Assembly (NCBI GenBank): GCA_946699065.1
Contig: CAMPDV010000256.1
Span: forward strand, 317,001-381,000
Length of the DNA: 64,000 nt
From: Loxodes magnus
Taxonomy: Eukaryota > Ciliophora > Karyorelictea > Loxodida > Loxodidae
Reading direction: 5' to 3'
Each line of letters begins with the position of its first letter. The first letter of the stretch is position 1. The notes below the pieces were generated by a model that had not been told where the DNA came from, searched no databases, and saw only the letters and a program-made list of their open reading frames with translations. Below, one piece after another: positions 24,171 through 36,414 of the stretch. The position numbers and the translations under genes were made by a program.

Positions 24171-24339
24171 CTTTAAATTTCGATTCTAAAACTAAGTTCT
24201 GTTGCTTACAGAAATTGAAATTTCGAAATGAAAGGAATTTATAATTGAGTGATTCTATAATTTCTAAAAAAGTCAGAAGTATTAATTTAATTAATTATAA
24301 TACTTAAATTTAAATGCTTAAAGATAGTTAAGCGATTTC

Positions 24340-24590
24340 AGAAGGCTTTTCTGAACGACCTCTTTTATGGACTTAGCAGGAGTATTCTATTGATCAGTTT
24401 GTGCAAAGAGGAATCGCCATAAGTAATGAAGGATAAAGCTGTAATCCTGGATTTAAAGTTCGGATAATCTTTAATACAATCTCCCTTTAAAAATCAGATC
24501 CAACCAGAAATCTCTCTAATAAATAAGTATAATCAGACATCTCAAAATATTACTACTGCCAATCTTTATTCATATGTATTTATTAAATAT
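24340..24590 (+). repeat. Dispersed repeat, family D
   Basis: The 5' part (TTCTGAACGA-C/T-CTCTTTAT) and the 3' part (ATCCAACCA then ATCTCTCTAATA...TCTTTATT) match two separated blocks at 51058-51090 and 51665-51745. The second copy is split by a retroelement, so the two blocks define one repeat of about 250 bp. It is less AT-rich than its flanks and has no ORF. It is probably another short retroposon; boundaries are approximate. Confidence 0.55.
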
Positions 24591-24925
24591 AAATAATATA
24601 AATTAGTATATTTAAGTTAACAAATTAAGAATAAAATGCAGAATTTAAGACTTAGAGGTTATAATTAAAATTAGAAAAAAAATTAAAGGAAATTAAAAAT
24701 CTTAACTTATCAAATTTTATTTAAGCTCTAATCAAAAAATTTTCACATTATAACTATAAAATTTATGAATAAACACCAAAAAAATACAATGAAGAGTAGC
24801 TCAATATAAGAAATAATTAAAGTTGATTTATCAATTAAGCTCAGATAATAGAAATTTTTAGTATTATCATAAAACTTCTTAGAGTTAGTTAAATTAAAAG
24901 TTCAAAACATTTTTTAATATTTTTA

Positions 24926-25246
24926 TTAATTAATTAATTTCAACTAAAAAAGATTTTGGACCGGAAACTCCTTTCCGATTGCACGACCCGACGCTCTCTT
25001 TTTATGGAATAACGGGGATGTCCTGTTGTGCTCCAGGCACAGCTGCTAGGGAGCTCCATCGCTATGAGCAGCCAGGTTTCAAGCCCCTACCAAGAACGGA
25101 TAATCTAAAAGACAGCGTTCCCTTCAGAAAATGACTCTGACCAGGGACTTTCTCAGTGATAGGAAAGGAACTTGTTCCTAGCCATAAAACCAGAAAGTTT
25201 AATCACGAAGATCATTCTCAGTTTTCACCATCTTTTCAATTATTTG
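24926..25246 (+). mobile_element. Short retroposon with 10-bp target duplication (family S1)
   Basis: The flanks repeat AATATTTTTA at 24916-24925 and 25247-25256. The body aligns with minus-strand 52316-52635 and plus-strand 41158-41446. All three carry a motif close to the tRNA-type internal promoter B box (AGGTTTCAAGCCCC here). The GC-rich body, lack of an ORF and target duplication fit a SINE. The conserved 5' end is CAACTAAAA...TTTTGGAC and the 3' end is CCATCTTTT-C/T-AATTATT. Confidence 0.82.
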
Positions 25247-25256
25247 AATATTTTTA

Positions 25257-26478
25257 CTCTTAAAGTGAGAGTATTTTACTATTAAGCTGTATTTTTCAAT
25301 CTTATAAGTTAAAGTACTTTATGAAATCAATATTTAATATCTTATATAGAATTTTTAATTTTATTTTATTGAATACAAATTTATCAAATTTCCTATTTTA
25401 ATAAAAGTATAGAAAATATTAAATTTTGGACAATTTACTCTTATAAAATTACGAAAAAAATTAATAAGCTTTACTAAAATATAATAAGTAGAATCTATTA
25501 CAATTAATATCATTTTTTATTTTAATTTTATTATAAAAACGAGTTAGTTATAGTAATATATCAAATTTATCTTTAATTAAATCTTAATCGATTAAATTCT
25601 TATAAATTCTTACTAAAAATGTTTTAAAGTCCAAACAAACATTTATCAATTTATTTAAATTTTAGGTGCTTTTTATTACATTTTTTGCCAAGTTCTTCTA
25701 AATTAATTTTTTAATTTAAAGCTTTTAAAATAATAGCGTTAATTTGAATAATGAATACCTTTTATTTAATTAGTCTAATTAAAAAATTAGTAAATATTAG
25801 TATAACTAGTTAACTAGATACTCATTAAAAATTTAATTTAATTAGCTATTTATTTATTTTTGATTAAAAACTGAAAATAAAATTTAGTTTATTGTATTTA
25901 TTATAATTCTAGATGTAAGTCTTTTGATAGTGCTAAATATTAGTTTTATCAGCAAAAATTCCTAATTCTGAAATATATTAGCAAAAGAAAATTGATTAGA
26001 TTAAAAGCTTTTCTTGCTATAATATTAGCATTATATTAACTTTCAGAATGAAGATAATTTATTTTATTGTTATAAGTATCATCTACTGAATCCATAAGGA
26101 TATTTACAGGTATAACATTCAACAGTATATAATGAGACTGATTGATATTATAGGCAAGAGAGGTGGCGTAAAACATTTATAAAAGTTCTAAAAGATAGAA
26201 TTTAATTGTTCTTTCACCTTTGGTGGTTGATTAATAGATTCTTTGTCAGTAATACTTTCTATAAATGAGTTAAAATCCCACTATTCAATTAAAAAATAGT
26301 CTGTTGAATCCATAAGAATATTTACAGGTTGAAGAATTCTTTATTTTTGCATCTTTTTTATTTTTTATATTTTCATATTCCAAATTTTTTTTATAAGTTT
26401 AATTAATAAAAACAGAAAAGTTAATTTTAATTGAATTTAATTAAACATTTCTAATTTTAAAATCTTAGGTTTTATAAA
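25257..26478. other. AT-rich intergenic DNA with a small local repeat
   Basis: A 20-base phrase of the form TGAATCCATAAG-G/A-ATATTTACAGGT occurs twice (about 26086-26112 and 26304-26330), spaced by 218 bases, with similar TTAATAGATT and CACTATTCAA context nearby. No gene recognised. The last 100 bases lead into the SPRY gene and resemble the region before 41785. Confidence 0.45.
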
Positions 26479-26641
26479 ATGTAAGGAGAGCTATTTTATT
26501 ATAAAAGTGCTTAACTTAGCAAAATTCTATTTTTAAGAAAAGTTACAAAGAAGGGTTAAGGAAATTAAAATGGAGTCTTATTTAGTAGAATTCCTCTTTT
26601 GCTTAGCAAATTTGAAATATATTCAAATTTATCTGCTTTTC

Positions 26642-27481
26642 AAAAAAAAATGGATTAATCTCTTCGACTCTCAAAGAATTAACTTAAAAACCTAAAGAGA
26701 AAAGCGGCAAAAGAAATTTAGAAAAAACAATAGCAACGAGAGGAGTCAAGTTCGTCATCAGAAGGTAAAGTGATGGTAGGATCTATAGAGATAAGATAAC
26801 CTAAGAATGAATCTGATCAAAAACTTTAAATTTAACTAAATCAAATGTAAAAATTAATTTCAAAGTATGAAGAAATAGCTTATAACTAAGGAGAAAAAAT
26901 AAGGGAATTAATGAATAGCATAGAGGATTAAAACAACGAATTATTAATACTTAGAAGACAGCTCATTCAAAGCAATTTGATAACGGAAGAACAACTCTGA
27001 ACTTAGTCACAATAAAACTTTAAATATGACACGAAAATGGAAATAGAAAAAATACCAATAGAATTAAAAACAGAATTGAATCCAGAAAAAGAAATGATTG
27101 CTACAAGTTTCATTAAAAGATTAGAAAATATAGAAAATAAACTATCATAAAAAAGAACGAAATAAAGACAATAATACAAACTTTGTTGATGTTGCAAATC
27201 AAATCAACATATTTTAAAAAACTGTTGATAATGAAAGAAAATAAACGAATAAGAGCAGAAAAGAACATGGAGACAACTCAATAAACTATGAATAACTCCA
27301 ACAAGGATCTACAAATAAAAGCTTTTTGCAAGACCACTTGAACGGTTACAGTGGTAACCTTCCACTTAATAAAAAGGTCATGGATCACACCCACGTTAAA
27401 AAAACTGTCCGCAGGAACTGGTTGCAATTCCAGAGAATGCAAAACTCTACTAACTTTAAGTATATTATTATTATTATTATT
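26642..27481 (+). mobile_element. ORF1-only non-LTR retroelement with 15-bp target duplication
   Basis: The element sits between two copies of ATTTATCTGCTTTTC (26627-26641 and 27482-27496). It begins with nine A and an immediate ATG, carries one ORF, then a 3' region from about 27343 (GGTAACC-TCCACTT...CCAGAGAATGCAAAAC) and ends in a TTA repeat (27463-27481). The 3' region is shared with the minus-strand elements at 51197-51635 and about 51986-53120. No reverse transcriptase is present, so it resembles HAL1-like, ORF1-only non-autonomous LINE derivatives. Long target duplications and a simple-repeat tail are the usual signs of target-primed insertion. Confidence 0.88.
26650..27291 (+). CDS. 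ORF1 protein, coiled coil plus CCHC zinc knuckle
   Basis: A 213-residue ORF in the ciliate code from ATG 26650 to TGA 27289. Residues 1-30 are basic, and a serine run with an acidic end (SSSSSEGKVMVG) lies at 33-44. A predicted coiled coil follows at about 55-125 (EKIRELMNSIEDQNNELLIL). A zinc knuckle is at 179-192 with the exact spacing C-x2-C-x4-H-x4-C; Trp180 inside it is TGA-encoded. ORF1 or Gag-like proteins with this layout bind element RNA. Other in-frame TGA codons occur upstream, so the choice of TGA 27289 as stop is uncertain. It shares SSSSSEGKVMVG and EKIRELMN with the element at 51197. Confidence 0.72.
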
Positions 27482-28139
27482 ATTTATCTGCTTTTCCTTG
27501 TAAGTTCATTTGAAGTGAGGAAATGAAAACTTAAAATTTTAGAATAGAAAATGAAATTGTAATTGTTAATACTAAAAATAGTGTATTTAAATCAGCTTTG
27601 ATGGAACCAAAACTTAAACCTGGCTTAATTTATGAATTTGAGTTTGAAATTTATCAAGATGCATATTTTGAAACTAAGATAGGATTATGTGAAAGTTCTT
27701 TTAAAGAATTTGAAGAATGCTTTTCAAATAAAATTTGAGGTTGAGCATGGTTTGTAGGTTAAGGAGAATTGAGACACAATTCTGGTGGATTTGGAGAAAA
27801 ATATGGAAAAAAAGCAATGGGGAAAAACAATATAAAAATGATAGTAGACACAAAAAACGGAAACTTGAGTTATGGATTAAATGGAGAAAACTAAGGAATC
27901 GCTTTTTAAAATGTACTTGAGTTTAAAACTGGTGAAATATATATTGCAATCAGCTTTGGTGGAAATAAAAGTTATTGCAAGTTATTAAAATCAAAAGCGA
28001 GATTTATTTCTCAAAATTGAGACAATAAAGAGAAAAACTTAAGATTTAAATTTAAAATAATAATCATTTTATAAAAGCAACTTGTGTATAAAATTATAGC
28101 TTTGTAAAAATAAATGTATCTTTAAGTTGAAATATTTCT

Positions 28140-28900
28140 TCATGCATAAAAAGCGTAAAATTTACTTATTGTTTTCTTAAAAAGTTCATTCAGCTTCAGT
28201 ATAAATAAATTTACTCACATAGTTTTATTCTATTCAGTTCTTAATTTATTTATCTTATCAGCAGTAAAACAAATAAATTACAGCAATCATTTTCTATAAA
28301 ATTTAATGATTTATTCTTAAAGAATAAAGTTATCTATTTCATATCTAGAATTAACAAGTAATATTATTAATTTTTATTTTGTTTTCACTTTCCTCAAATA
28401 AATTTTATTGTAAAATCTGCATTTAAATTCCTTCAAAGGATATTTTTATTTATACTTTTCTATTTAAAATTTTATCTTTCTTTTGCTTACAAAACAAATT
28501 GCTTTTAGTAATGGAAATAATCAAAATTTTTTGATATTTTCTTCTGCTTTTTCAAAATTATTTATGTTCTATCCATCAAATCTTAAAGACATAAATTTTT
28601 CTTGATCATTACTCAATTCTATTTCTTGTTTTAAATCATAATGAAAAAGTTTTTTCTAAGTCTTATTTTTAAACTGATTTAAGGAAGGAATTCTTAATAA
28701 GACTCATTAATAGTTTTTTTTGCTAATTTGAATAATAAAAGTTATTACTTGTGAGACTTCAATAATTTTATCGAAACTAAATTTAATTATCTTTATTTGT
28801 ATCATTTCTAATTTCGCTAACTAATACTAAATTTATTTTAGCATAAATTTATTTAAAAAAATTGCTAAATCTTAATCTTTAAAATTATGTCCCTCAAAAT
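28140..28900 (-). pseudogene. Unidentified gene family (FDGQ) converging on the SPRY gene
   Basis: Nucleotides 28540-28640 align with 43195-43265, and both lie downstream of and opposite to a SPRY gene. The translated segment RFDGQNINNFEKAEENIKKF followed by LFPLLK matches QFDGQKLNSLEILEEKENF followed by FPLMK at the second site. The alternation of Leu and Phe suggests a leucine-rich-repeat-like protein. Upstream the frame reads QKKLFHYDLKQEIELSNDQ. Neither copy gives a clean complete ORF, so at least one is decayed. The duplicated segment thus contains SPRY plus this family. Ends are approximate. Confidence 0.4.
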
Positions 28901-30007
28901 TAAATTAATTAATTTAAAATTAATTTTTGTGTTTTTACATTAAGATGCTATAATATACAATACTAATCTATATAATTTTATATCTTTAATTTTTATTCCA
29001 ATAATAAGGTTAAAATTTTATTTCATTTTTATTATTTTCTAATTTTAATCCAATTTCGTTTTTAAAAATATAAATTTCTACTACCAAATTTAGTTTACTA
29101 AATCAGTAAAAATTATATGGTATAATATAAATTTAATTACGATATAAAAGCCTGATTTTACGTTATATGCATAAATTATGTTATTTCTATCATAAAAATT
29201 ATAAATTTATTTGAAATTATAAATTAAATATTATCTGCTAAATAACGTACTTATATATGCCGAAAATAGTAAATCTTCAATATAATTTATTCTAAATCAA
29301 AATGATATGCTTTTATAAGTTATTATCCCTCAATACTAGAATTAAAGTAAAAAATTAATAAAAAATATTGTTTCAGACTAAAATAAATTTGATATTGTAT
29401 TTTATGAAAATTACTATAGTTTTGAATTAATAGCAATTATTTATTTGTTAATGTAATTAAATTAAAACTTTTAACCTAAAATATCTAAATATAATTATTT
29501 TATCCATTTTCTTACTAGTTTTAATTCAGTTTAATTTTATTTAAAGAAGAATAAATCTATTTTTTATTTAAGTTGTAAACCTTTGCATTTTTTATACCTT
29601 TTATTTTATCTTTTATGAGAGATATTTTAATTCAAATTAAATAGTAAAGAATCATATTGCTTATTATTTTACATTTTAAATTTGGTGATTCTAATTTACT
29701 TTTATATCTGAAATTTCTTCCTTTAATTAAATATATTATAATGCTATTTACAAATTTTTACTTCTTCACACTTTCATCTTCATCCTCTTCTTCATCTAGT
29801 GATGGTAATTTATTTCTAGAAGCAAATTAATGACATTTATCTAAAATATAATTAAATATAAAAGATAATGTATATTTATTTTATCCTATTTTGCTAAAAG
29901 AAAAAGTATATTTTAATTTATTAAATATTTTCCTTAATTTTCATTACTAAAATAAAAATTATTTCATAATATTTACTACTTATTAAGTTAAATATTACAC
30001 TATTATA
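28901..30007. other. AT-rich region before the NACHT gene
   Basis: Mostly A and T runs. A short minus-strand stretch at about 29765-29835 reads as an acidic tail (NKLPSLDEEEDEDESVKK), the only protein-like piece; I cannot extend it. Bases 29920-29985 (CCTTAATTTTCATTACTAAA...) repeat before the truncated copy at 45010-45060 and, inverted, after 63450, and so belong to the NACHT gene's 5' flank, where its promoter is expected. Confidence 0.5.
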
Positions 30008-33000
30008 ATGCAAGAGAATTTTCTTAGTGAAGAAAATTAAATTTAGTCGGAGTTTGTTTTTGTTGAACAAGTAAAGAGAGTGTTTGATAAGGATATTAAA
30101 AATTACTTAAATAGAGAAAAAAATTTAAGATAGAGGGATAAATAAAAAGAGGAAGATGACTTTTGCTCTCTTGTTTCGAAAAAAGAATATCTAGTAAAAC
30201 TGAAATGTGCTGATACTATTGTTGACCAGCAATATCAACAAGATGTTTTAGAAGTGGTAAATTAATTCCTAAAACCTGATTTTAGCATAGGTAACAACAC
30301 ATCACCGAATCAGCCAAGACATTTGGTTATATTTGGAGATTCAGGAAGTGGAAAAACAACACTCGCATTTAAAATTTATGACAAACTTCTTGAGGAAGAT
30401 TAAACAGTTCCAATTTTTATTTCTCTTTGTAATTCATAAGAATAAAATCCAATAAAAGCTAAATTAAATGAAGTTCGCTTTAGGAAAATTAAATAAAAAA
30501 TAAATGAAATGAATGATAGTGAAGTGATTTTCATTTTAGATGGATATGATGAATTACAATAGCAAGCTAAAATAGTAGAAAGTATTTTTACTGATTATCC
30601 AAAAATAAAAGTTATCACAACATCTAGATATTAGCAAATCATTCAGCAGGAGAATTATAAATAATTGCTTTCTCCTAAAATAAATGGCAAACAATGTGAT
30701 GAATATATCAAAATTATTTACATTTAACCTTTCGATAATAATATGATCTAAGAATTTTTCGATATAATCATAGAACGAGATTAAAACATGGCAAAATAGT
30801 TAAGCATAAACTCAGGAAAAGAATGTATGACAATAATATAGAAAAACAGTAACTTAATGGAGTTAATAAAAAATCCGTTCATTCTAACTCAAATCACTTA
30901 GTTATTAACAAAAATAAAGCTTTATTAAGATTTAATTGATTCTAAATCTGAAATCTAAGAAACGGCAGAAACTTTAGATTCTTTTTAGATAGTAAATGAA
31001 ATAAAGTAAGAAAAAGAAAAATTAGAAGTATAAAATAAGGTAGAATAAGCGTTTTGAAGCTATTTTATGATATATAATGCTTTTCTTATCGAAATGTTCA
31101 AAATTTAGAAAGAATATCTCAATAAAATTAACCATGAAGAGGAGGAAGAAAATTCTTAGTAATTTATTGAATCTTTTATCTAGGAAATATTTTTAGTTTG
31201 CAAGGAACTTTGCTTAAAATAATTTTAAGATGATCAACATTCATAAGGAAAGTTTACATCTTAGTAATTATAAGAAGTTATTAACAAACGAGGATATAAA
31301 AATTATTAACTAAAGGCTATACTAAGAGCATTACCTTTCTAACTATAGAATTAGCAGCAAGAGGAAGAAAATATTCATAATTGAATTCATAAAAGTGTCT
31401 TTGAATATTTTTAGTGTCATAACTTGCTTGAACCTGATTTTTCAAATTGAGTATTTGAGGAAAAACTCTTTTTTGATGGAAATTTCAATATTAGGAAAGA
31501 AAATTTCAACCAGATATAAATCTGCGAGCAACCAGCAGTTGTTGATTTTTGTGTTGGGCTAATTTAAACAAAAACAGGAGTTGAATATGAAGATCTAATA
31601 AAATAATTAGTGAGTATTATTAAAAGTTCTAAGCATTATCCATAATAAAAAGTAGCATCCTCCAACGCATTAACTATACTTGTTAAAGCCGGTTATTAAT
31701 TCATTGACTAAGATTTCGATAATCTTAGAATTGAAAATGCGGATTTAAGAAATGGGGTATTTTTTAGATGTAATTTAAGTCAAAGCAAGATTAGAAATTG
31801 CTAGCTTTAATGCACTTATGTCCGAGAATGTAATTTAGATTAAGTAGATTTTTAAGGAAGTACTTTTAACACTAAAGACTAAACTACTATTCACTGACTA
31901 AGATTTGTAGAAGACTTTAAAGTTCATAAAGATATTACAACCATAGTTTCAAAAAATTGAGAAGAAGATGTATTAAAAATTTAATAACTTTAAAAACTAG
32001 AATAAGAAGGAAACTATGTACTAAAAGAAATTATATCTAGAGAGTGAAATTTGAAATAGTACATAAAAATTTAAGGAGCAAAAATTTTAGAAAAGAACTA
32101 AAAGTTGTATGTAATAGTACTATGCGCGTATAACTAAAATTAGTTTAGTATTTTGGAATATTATGGAGATAATTTTAGCGAATTCAGATGAAAATAAATT
32201 TAGACCGAAATATTTTAGGCTGCTCCTTAGAGTTTGATAAAGTAATGAATGGATTGAGATAAAAAGTAAGTTTACGAAAAAGATAAATGGTTTTATAATA
32301 GCTGCTTTATAGAGAATGAAGGAAGTATGTTAGTAGTAGATCATGTGCTTAGAGAAGGTAAATTAAAGCTTCTATATATAGATTTAGATCTGAATGAAAC
32401 TGAGAAATTAGTTAACGTGTAAGGTTATTAAGAGGGGAAAATTCTATTTTACGGAACTTTTGATCAACAAAGATTAATCTTAATTGACTTAGGATAAAAA
32501 TAAAATCGTTCATTACTTAATCTTGAAACATTGAAATTAATTGACGAAGGGAATATTCTTTATATCAAATAACTAAATAAATAGAAAATAGCAATTTTTC
32601 ATTACCATTTTATAAAAATTTACGATTTATAAAAGAATGAAAAAGTAGAAATTTACTTAGATGATTAAGCACCTGTACAAAATAACACAAATTGGTTAAT
32701 TACTACGAATATAATGAATTTGTCTATCATTGATATTGAGACTGGAAATGTATTATTTCAAATAATGGGATCTTTTAATTGAGTTTATAGGGAAGAAAAA
32801 CTTATATGAATTATAGCTGAATATGATAAATAATTAAGAATGATAAATATGGAAAAACTTCTCTTAAGCTCTTAATCTTAACTTACGTAACTACATTCAA
32901 TTTTTAGAAAAGAATGACCTATTTACACTATTTCAGATGATTTAGAATTGATAGCTTTTTGTAAGTAAAAATTAATAAAAGAAAGGATATTTTTAAGAGT

Positions 33001-34420
33001 GTGAATTATGAGAAAGAACGGAACGATGCAAGCTTAAACTAATTTAGAAATAAGGAACGATTCTGATAAAGGAATTTTTCTTTAATTTATAGAATAAGAT
33101 CTTATCATAATAAGTCAATATGATATTTTCTATATCAACGGGGAAAACTATAAAATAAGTCACCTAAGGTTTAATTAAACACATAATCCAAACATTTAAT
33201 TCTAGAATAACACAGAAGGTAATATAAAAATTTTAAAGTAAGAAAATGTTTTATTGTTTTTTTATTAAAAAGGAAATGATTTAGTTAATGGATATATTTT
33301 TCGTTGGTGGCCATTTTTAAATTAAATAGTTTTAGATGAAAATCCTTTCTTTAAAAATAATTTTGTAATTTATAAAGAAAGCTATCTTTTAGGTATAATC
33401 AGATAGGAAATATAAGATAACAAACTATTTCTCGAATTAAATAAGATTTATTATTAAGCGTTTAAACAAAATTCACCTTAGTTGATTTTTTCTATTTAGA
33501 AGGTGTGTATAAATAAGTCTAAAGAGATAGAAAATACATGATAGTTTGATATTACTGATGAATATTTCTTATATATAGAAGATAGTTTTCTGGTTATATA
33601 GAAAATAGACGTTTTAGAAAGCTTTTATAAAATTGATGTTAACGATCATTTAGGGTATATAAGAGTCATAGATTAATCTCACATACTAGTAATGTCAGGA
33701 TTCGAGAATAAAAAATTTAAAAATGTTCAAATAGTTGACTTAGATGTGTGCATCAAGTCTAAAAGAGCATAAAAAAATAAAAGTTTGAATGAGAGAGAGT
33801 TTATTGTTTTCTCTGATTTTATATTTTTTGGCACTTCTTAATACAAATACTTCAAATGAGATAAAGAAAATAAATATTTATATAGTTACAAAAATCTACC
33901 AGCTTGGATTTATAAGGTTGAAAATAATGACTTTAAACAAAAAATAAATTTTGGTTCAAATGGATGATTTAATTATGTTTGCTCATATGGGATAGTTAAA
34001 GGTGTTGATTAGAGTAAATATGATCTTATGGAAATGAAATAATTTAGAGCTAATAATTAATATCCTAGCTTTAATAAATGTGAGTAAAAGCATTCTTTAA
34101 AGACAAGAGTTAGAGAAAATTAATTGGATGAAGAAATTGAATGTTAAGTATGCTCTACTAAAAAAAAAGGGTTGTATTGAAACTGCAAAGAATGTGAAAC
34201 CTGGTTTTGTATGTATCATTAACCTAACAGATGATTAACAGGGAAAAAAGTTTCTACAAGTTAAGCTTTAAGAGCAATGAAATAGAATGGAGTAAATAAT
34301 TAAACAGATTTCTTAAATTGCTATTAATGCAAAGAAAATTTTAAATATAGAAAGTTTTATTATGATATTTCCGAAAACACCACTTACTGCGAGTATTGCG
34401 TAGAAGGAAAACATTTCTGA
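30008..34420 (+). CDS. NLR-like protein: NACHT NTPase, pentapeptide-like, beta-propeller and zinc module
   Basis: A 1,470-residue ORF, ATG 30008 to TGA 34418. Residues 1-104 are a charged N-terminal region. A NACHT-type NTPase follows: Walker A GDSGSGKTT (110-118), Walker B VIFILDGYDEL (173-183) and ITTSRYQ (203-209). A helical segment leads to pentapeptide-like repeats at about 568-640 (ADLRNGVFFRCNLSQSKI) and a degenerate beta-propeller at about 755-1330 (IYDLQKNEKVEIYL, IIDIETGNVLFQ). The C-terminus has C-x2-C-x10-C-x2-C-x4-C-x2-H from Cys1379 and two more CxxC pairs (1438-1441 and near the end). At least 15 in-frame TGA read as Trp. STAND NTPases of this layout sense ligands by oligomerising; a defence or recognition role is inference. 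The paralogue at 59038-63450 has the same length. Confidence 0.85.
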
Positions 34421-35690
34421 ACAAACTTAATCGAAAGAACTATTATATTGACATAAATTTTATGAAAAGGTAATAAAATTATAAATATAAAAGTAATAAA
34501 AAATAAAATTTTAGATTTAATTTTTTGACTTGAATATAAATGTCATTAATGATATTGATTTTATATCATTTTAAATGCATATTGCATAATCAGTTTTATA
34601 TATTTATAATTTAAAAAAATTAAAAATTCAATTTTTTTTGTTATAATCTATCTAAAATTTTGATAATATGAGGATTAAAAAATTTTTATTTAATAATATT
34701 GCTAACTATTTTTTGTAAAATTTTAATATTATTTTTCTTTAAATCTTATAAATATTTTTTGTTCTTGAAGTCTTTTATCTTAATACAAACTTGAGATAAA
34801 ATTTTGTAAGCCTTTATAATTTTTCCAAACTAATGTATAAAAATTAAAATATCTAGTCTTAAGTTAATTAAAGCACTAATTTTTAATTATAACTTATCTT
34901 AATTATTTTTTCATTGCTTCAAACACTTTCATTTTCCTTTATCTTAATTTATAGTTTAATATTTCATTTTATAATCTATAGTTAAATTCTTTGTGCTTAC
35001 TGATATTTTAATTATTAAGATTTTTTAAATAAATTATATATAAAATGTTAGCATTATATATAAGCTATAATAAGATAGCTTAGTATAATTTTTGTTTCTT
35101 AAATATTGGTTTAAATGTACCATTTTGATGAAAATGATTACAAATTATCAAAAAGTCTGATTTTACAGAATTAAATAATATATCACCTTATTTATTATAT
35201 AAACTATATTAAAATTTATACTCTTATGTAATAAAAATTTATTGCAAAGTAAGTAGAAATGTTTACTTTTTTTCTTATTTTTTAAATTTTGTGAAGCATA
35301 AAATTACTTTAGACACTCAAAAAACTAAAGTAGTAAATTAAAATTAATTAATTTATATTAAGGAGATATAAATCTTTATACATGAAATTATTAAGTTACT
35401 CAGTATCTATATAAAATATTATAAGACTTTTAAATCCTAAATTTTTATTTTACTGTATTATTGCTTTTTGCATGCTTATAGAAAGAAAAAGCCTATATTT
35501 TACTAACTAATGGGTTTATATTTAATTTAATTATTTTGCTTTTTTTATATTTAAAAAAGCTGCTTTAAAACTATAATTTTTATACAAATGATACACTTAG
35601 GAAATTTAAGAAAAAAAATAGATTAAATTTAATAAACTCAGTGAAAGATATGTTATCACTTTACTAAACTAGCATTTAGTTTATAATTTC
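34421..35690. other. AT-rich intergenic DNA
   Basis: No gene, repeat or structured element recognised. The sequence after the NACHT stop shows no similarity to that after the second copy, which supports the chosen TGA as the true gene end. Confidence 0.55.
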
Positions 35691-35694
35691 AATA

Positions 35695-36170
35695 TATCCA
35701 AGAAATTGAAGAAGGAAAAAGATTAATTGTTACAAGAACTTTAGCAAGATTGTACTAAAATAATGGATTAAGGTATAAAAACGTTTCCATTTCTTTATAC
35801 ATCCTTCTGAAATCTAGATGGAAACTAGTTAAAATTAGTTAAGAGCAGTTTAATAAAAAAGAAAATAGAGGACTTCCAAATAATTAATGTCTTTAGTATC
35901 TTATTAAGCTTATTAAAATGAAAGTTAAATCTAAAAAGTGCTAGTAATTTAAATCTCTACAAATAACTAATTGCTATAAAAGAATATAATATATAATTTT
36001 AGTTATTTTATAAGTATAAACTTAAAGATCTATATGAATAAGAGTGACAAATTTTGTCTTAAATTATTAAAAATTATTAAAAATTATTGAACTAAGCTTA
36101 AACTATAGTAAGATATATAAATATTAAACAAAAATATAGTTAAATGAATCTATAATAAATAAATCTAAAT
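35695..36170 (+). CDS. Possible leucine-rich-repeat-like fragment
   Basis: One plus-strand frame around 35805-36110 reads FWNLDGNQLKLVKSSLIKKK, then IINVFSILLSLLKWKLNLKSA and QLIAIKEYNIQFQLFYKYKL. The LDGNQL...L..LL pattern resembles a leucine-rich repeat and the FDGQ segments at 28540 and 43200. No start or stop can be fixed, and the flanks are low-complexity. A decayed gene fragment is as likely as a short gene. Confidence 0.28.
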
Positions 36171-36414
36171 CTTATAAAATATACAATAATATAAAATTTT
36201 ATTTTAGATAAGTTTTATCTTTAAACTAACTTTTATGTTTTATACTTTTTAACTAAATTTATATTATTTTAATAATTTATTTTTATTATGTTGTATATAC
36301 ATCTAATTGGAGATTATTATAATAGTTAATTGACTATAACTAAATTTATCTTTAATATTCTGTTGCTAATATTTCTTATACTTTTTGCCATTATATAATT
36401 TGAAATATGAACGG

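Larger units (their letters stand above)
26479..28020 (+). pseudogene. SPRY-domain gene split by an ORF1 retroelement
   Basis: The exon-like parts 26479-26641 and 27497-28020 join into exactly 229 codons that align throughout with the intact SPRY gene at 41785. They cover the N-terminal module (KILFLRK, then RIPLLLSKFEIYSNLS) and a SPRY domain (LRHNSGGFGEKYGKKAMGK, VDTKNGNLSYGLNGENQG). The 855-bp insertion falls at codon 55. Because 855 is a multiple of three, the reading frame continues through the insert, and the element's own ORF1 is in that same frame. The host may thus make a fusion of the N-terminal module with ORF1, or nothing useful. Its SPRY residue Trp is TGG (27748) where the intact copy has TGA. 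The stop is TGA at 28018-28020. Confidence 0.85.

Noticed and set aside
34142..34420. PiggyBac transposase identity for the NACHT gene's C-terminus
   Set aside because: Only the cysteine spacing is similar; no DDE catalytic core occurs in the protein. A zinc ribbon of independent origin is equally likely.
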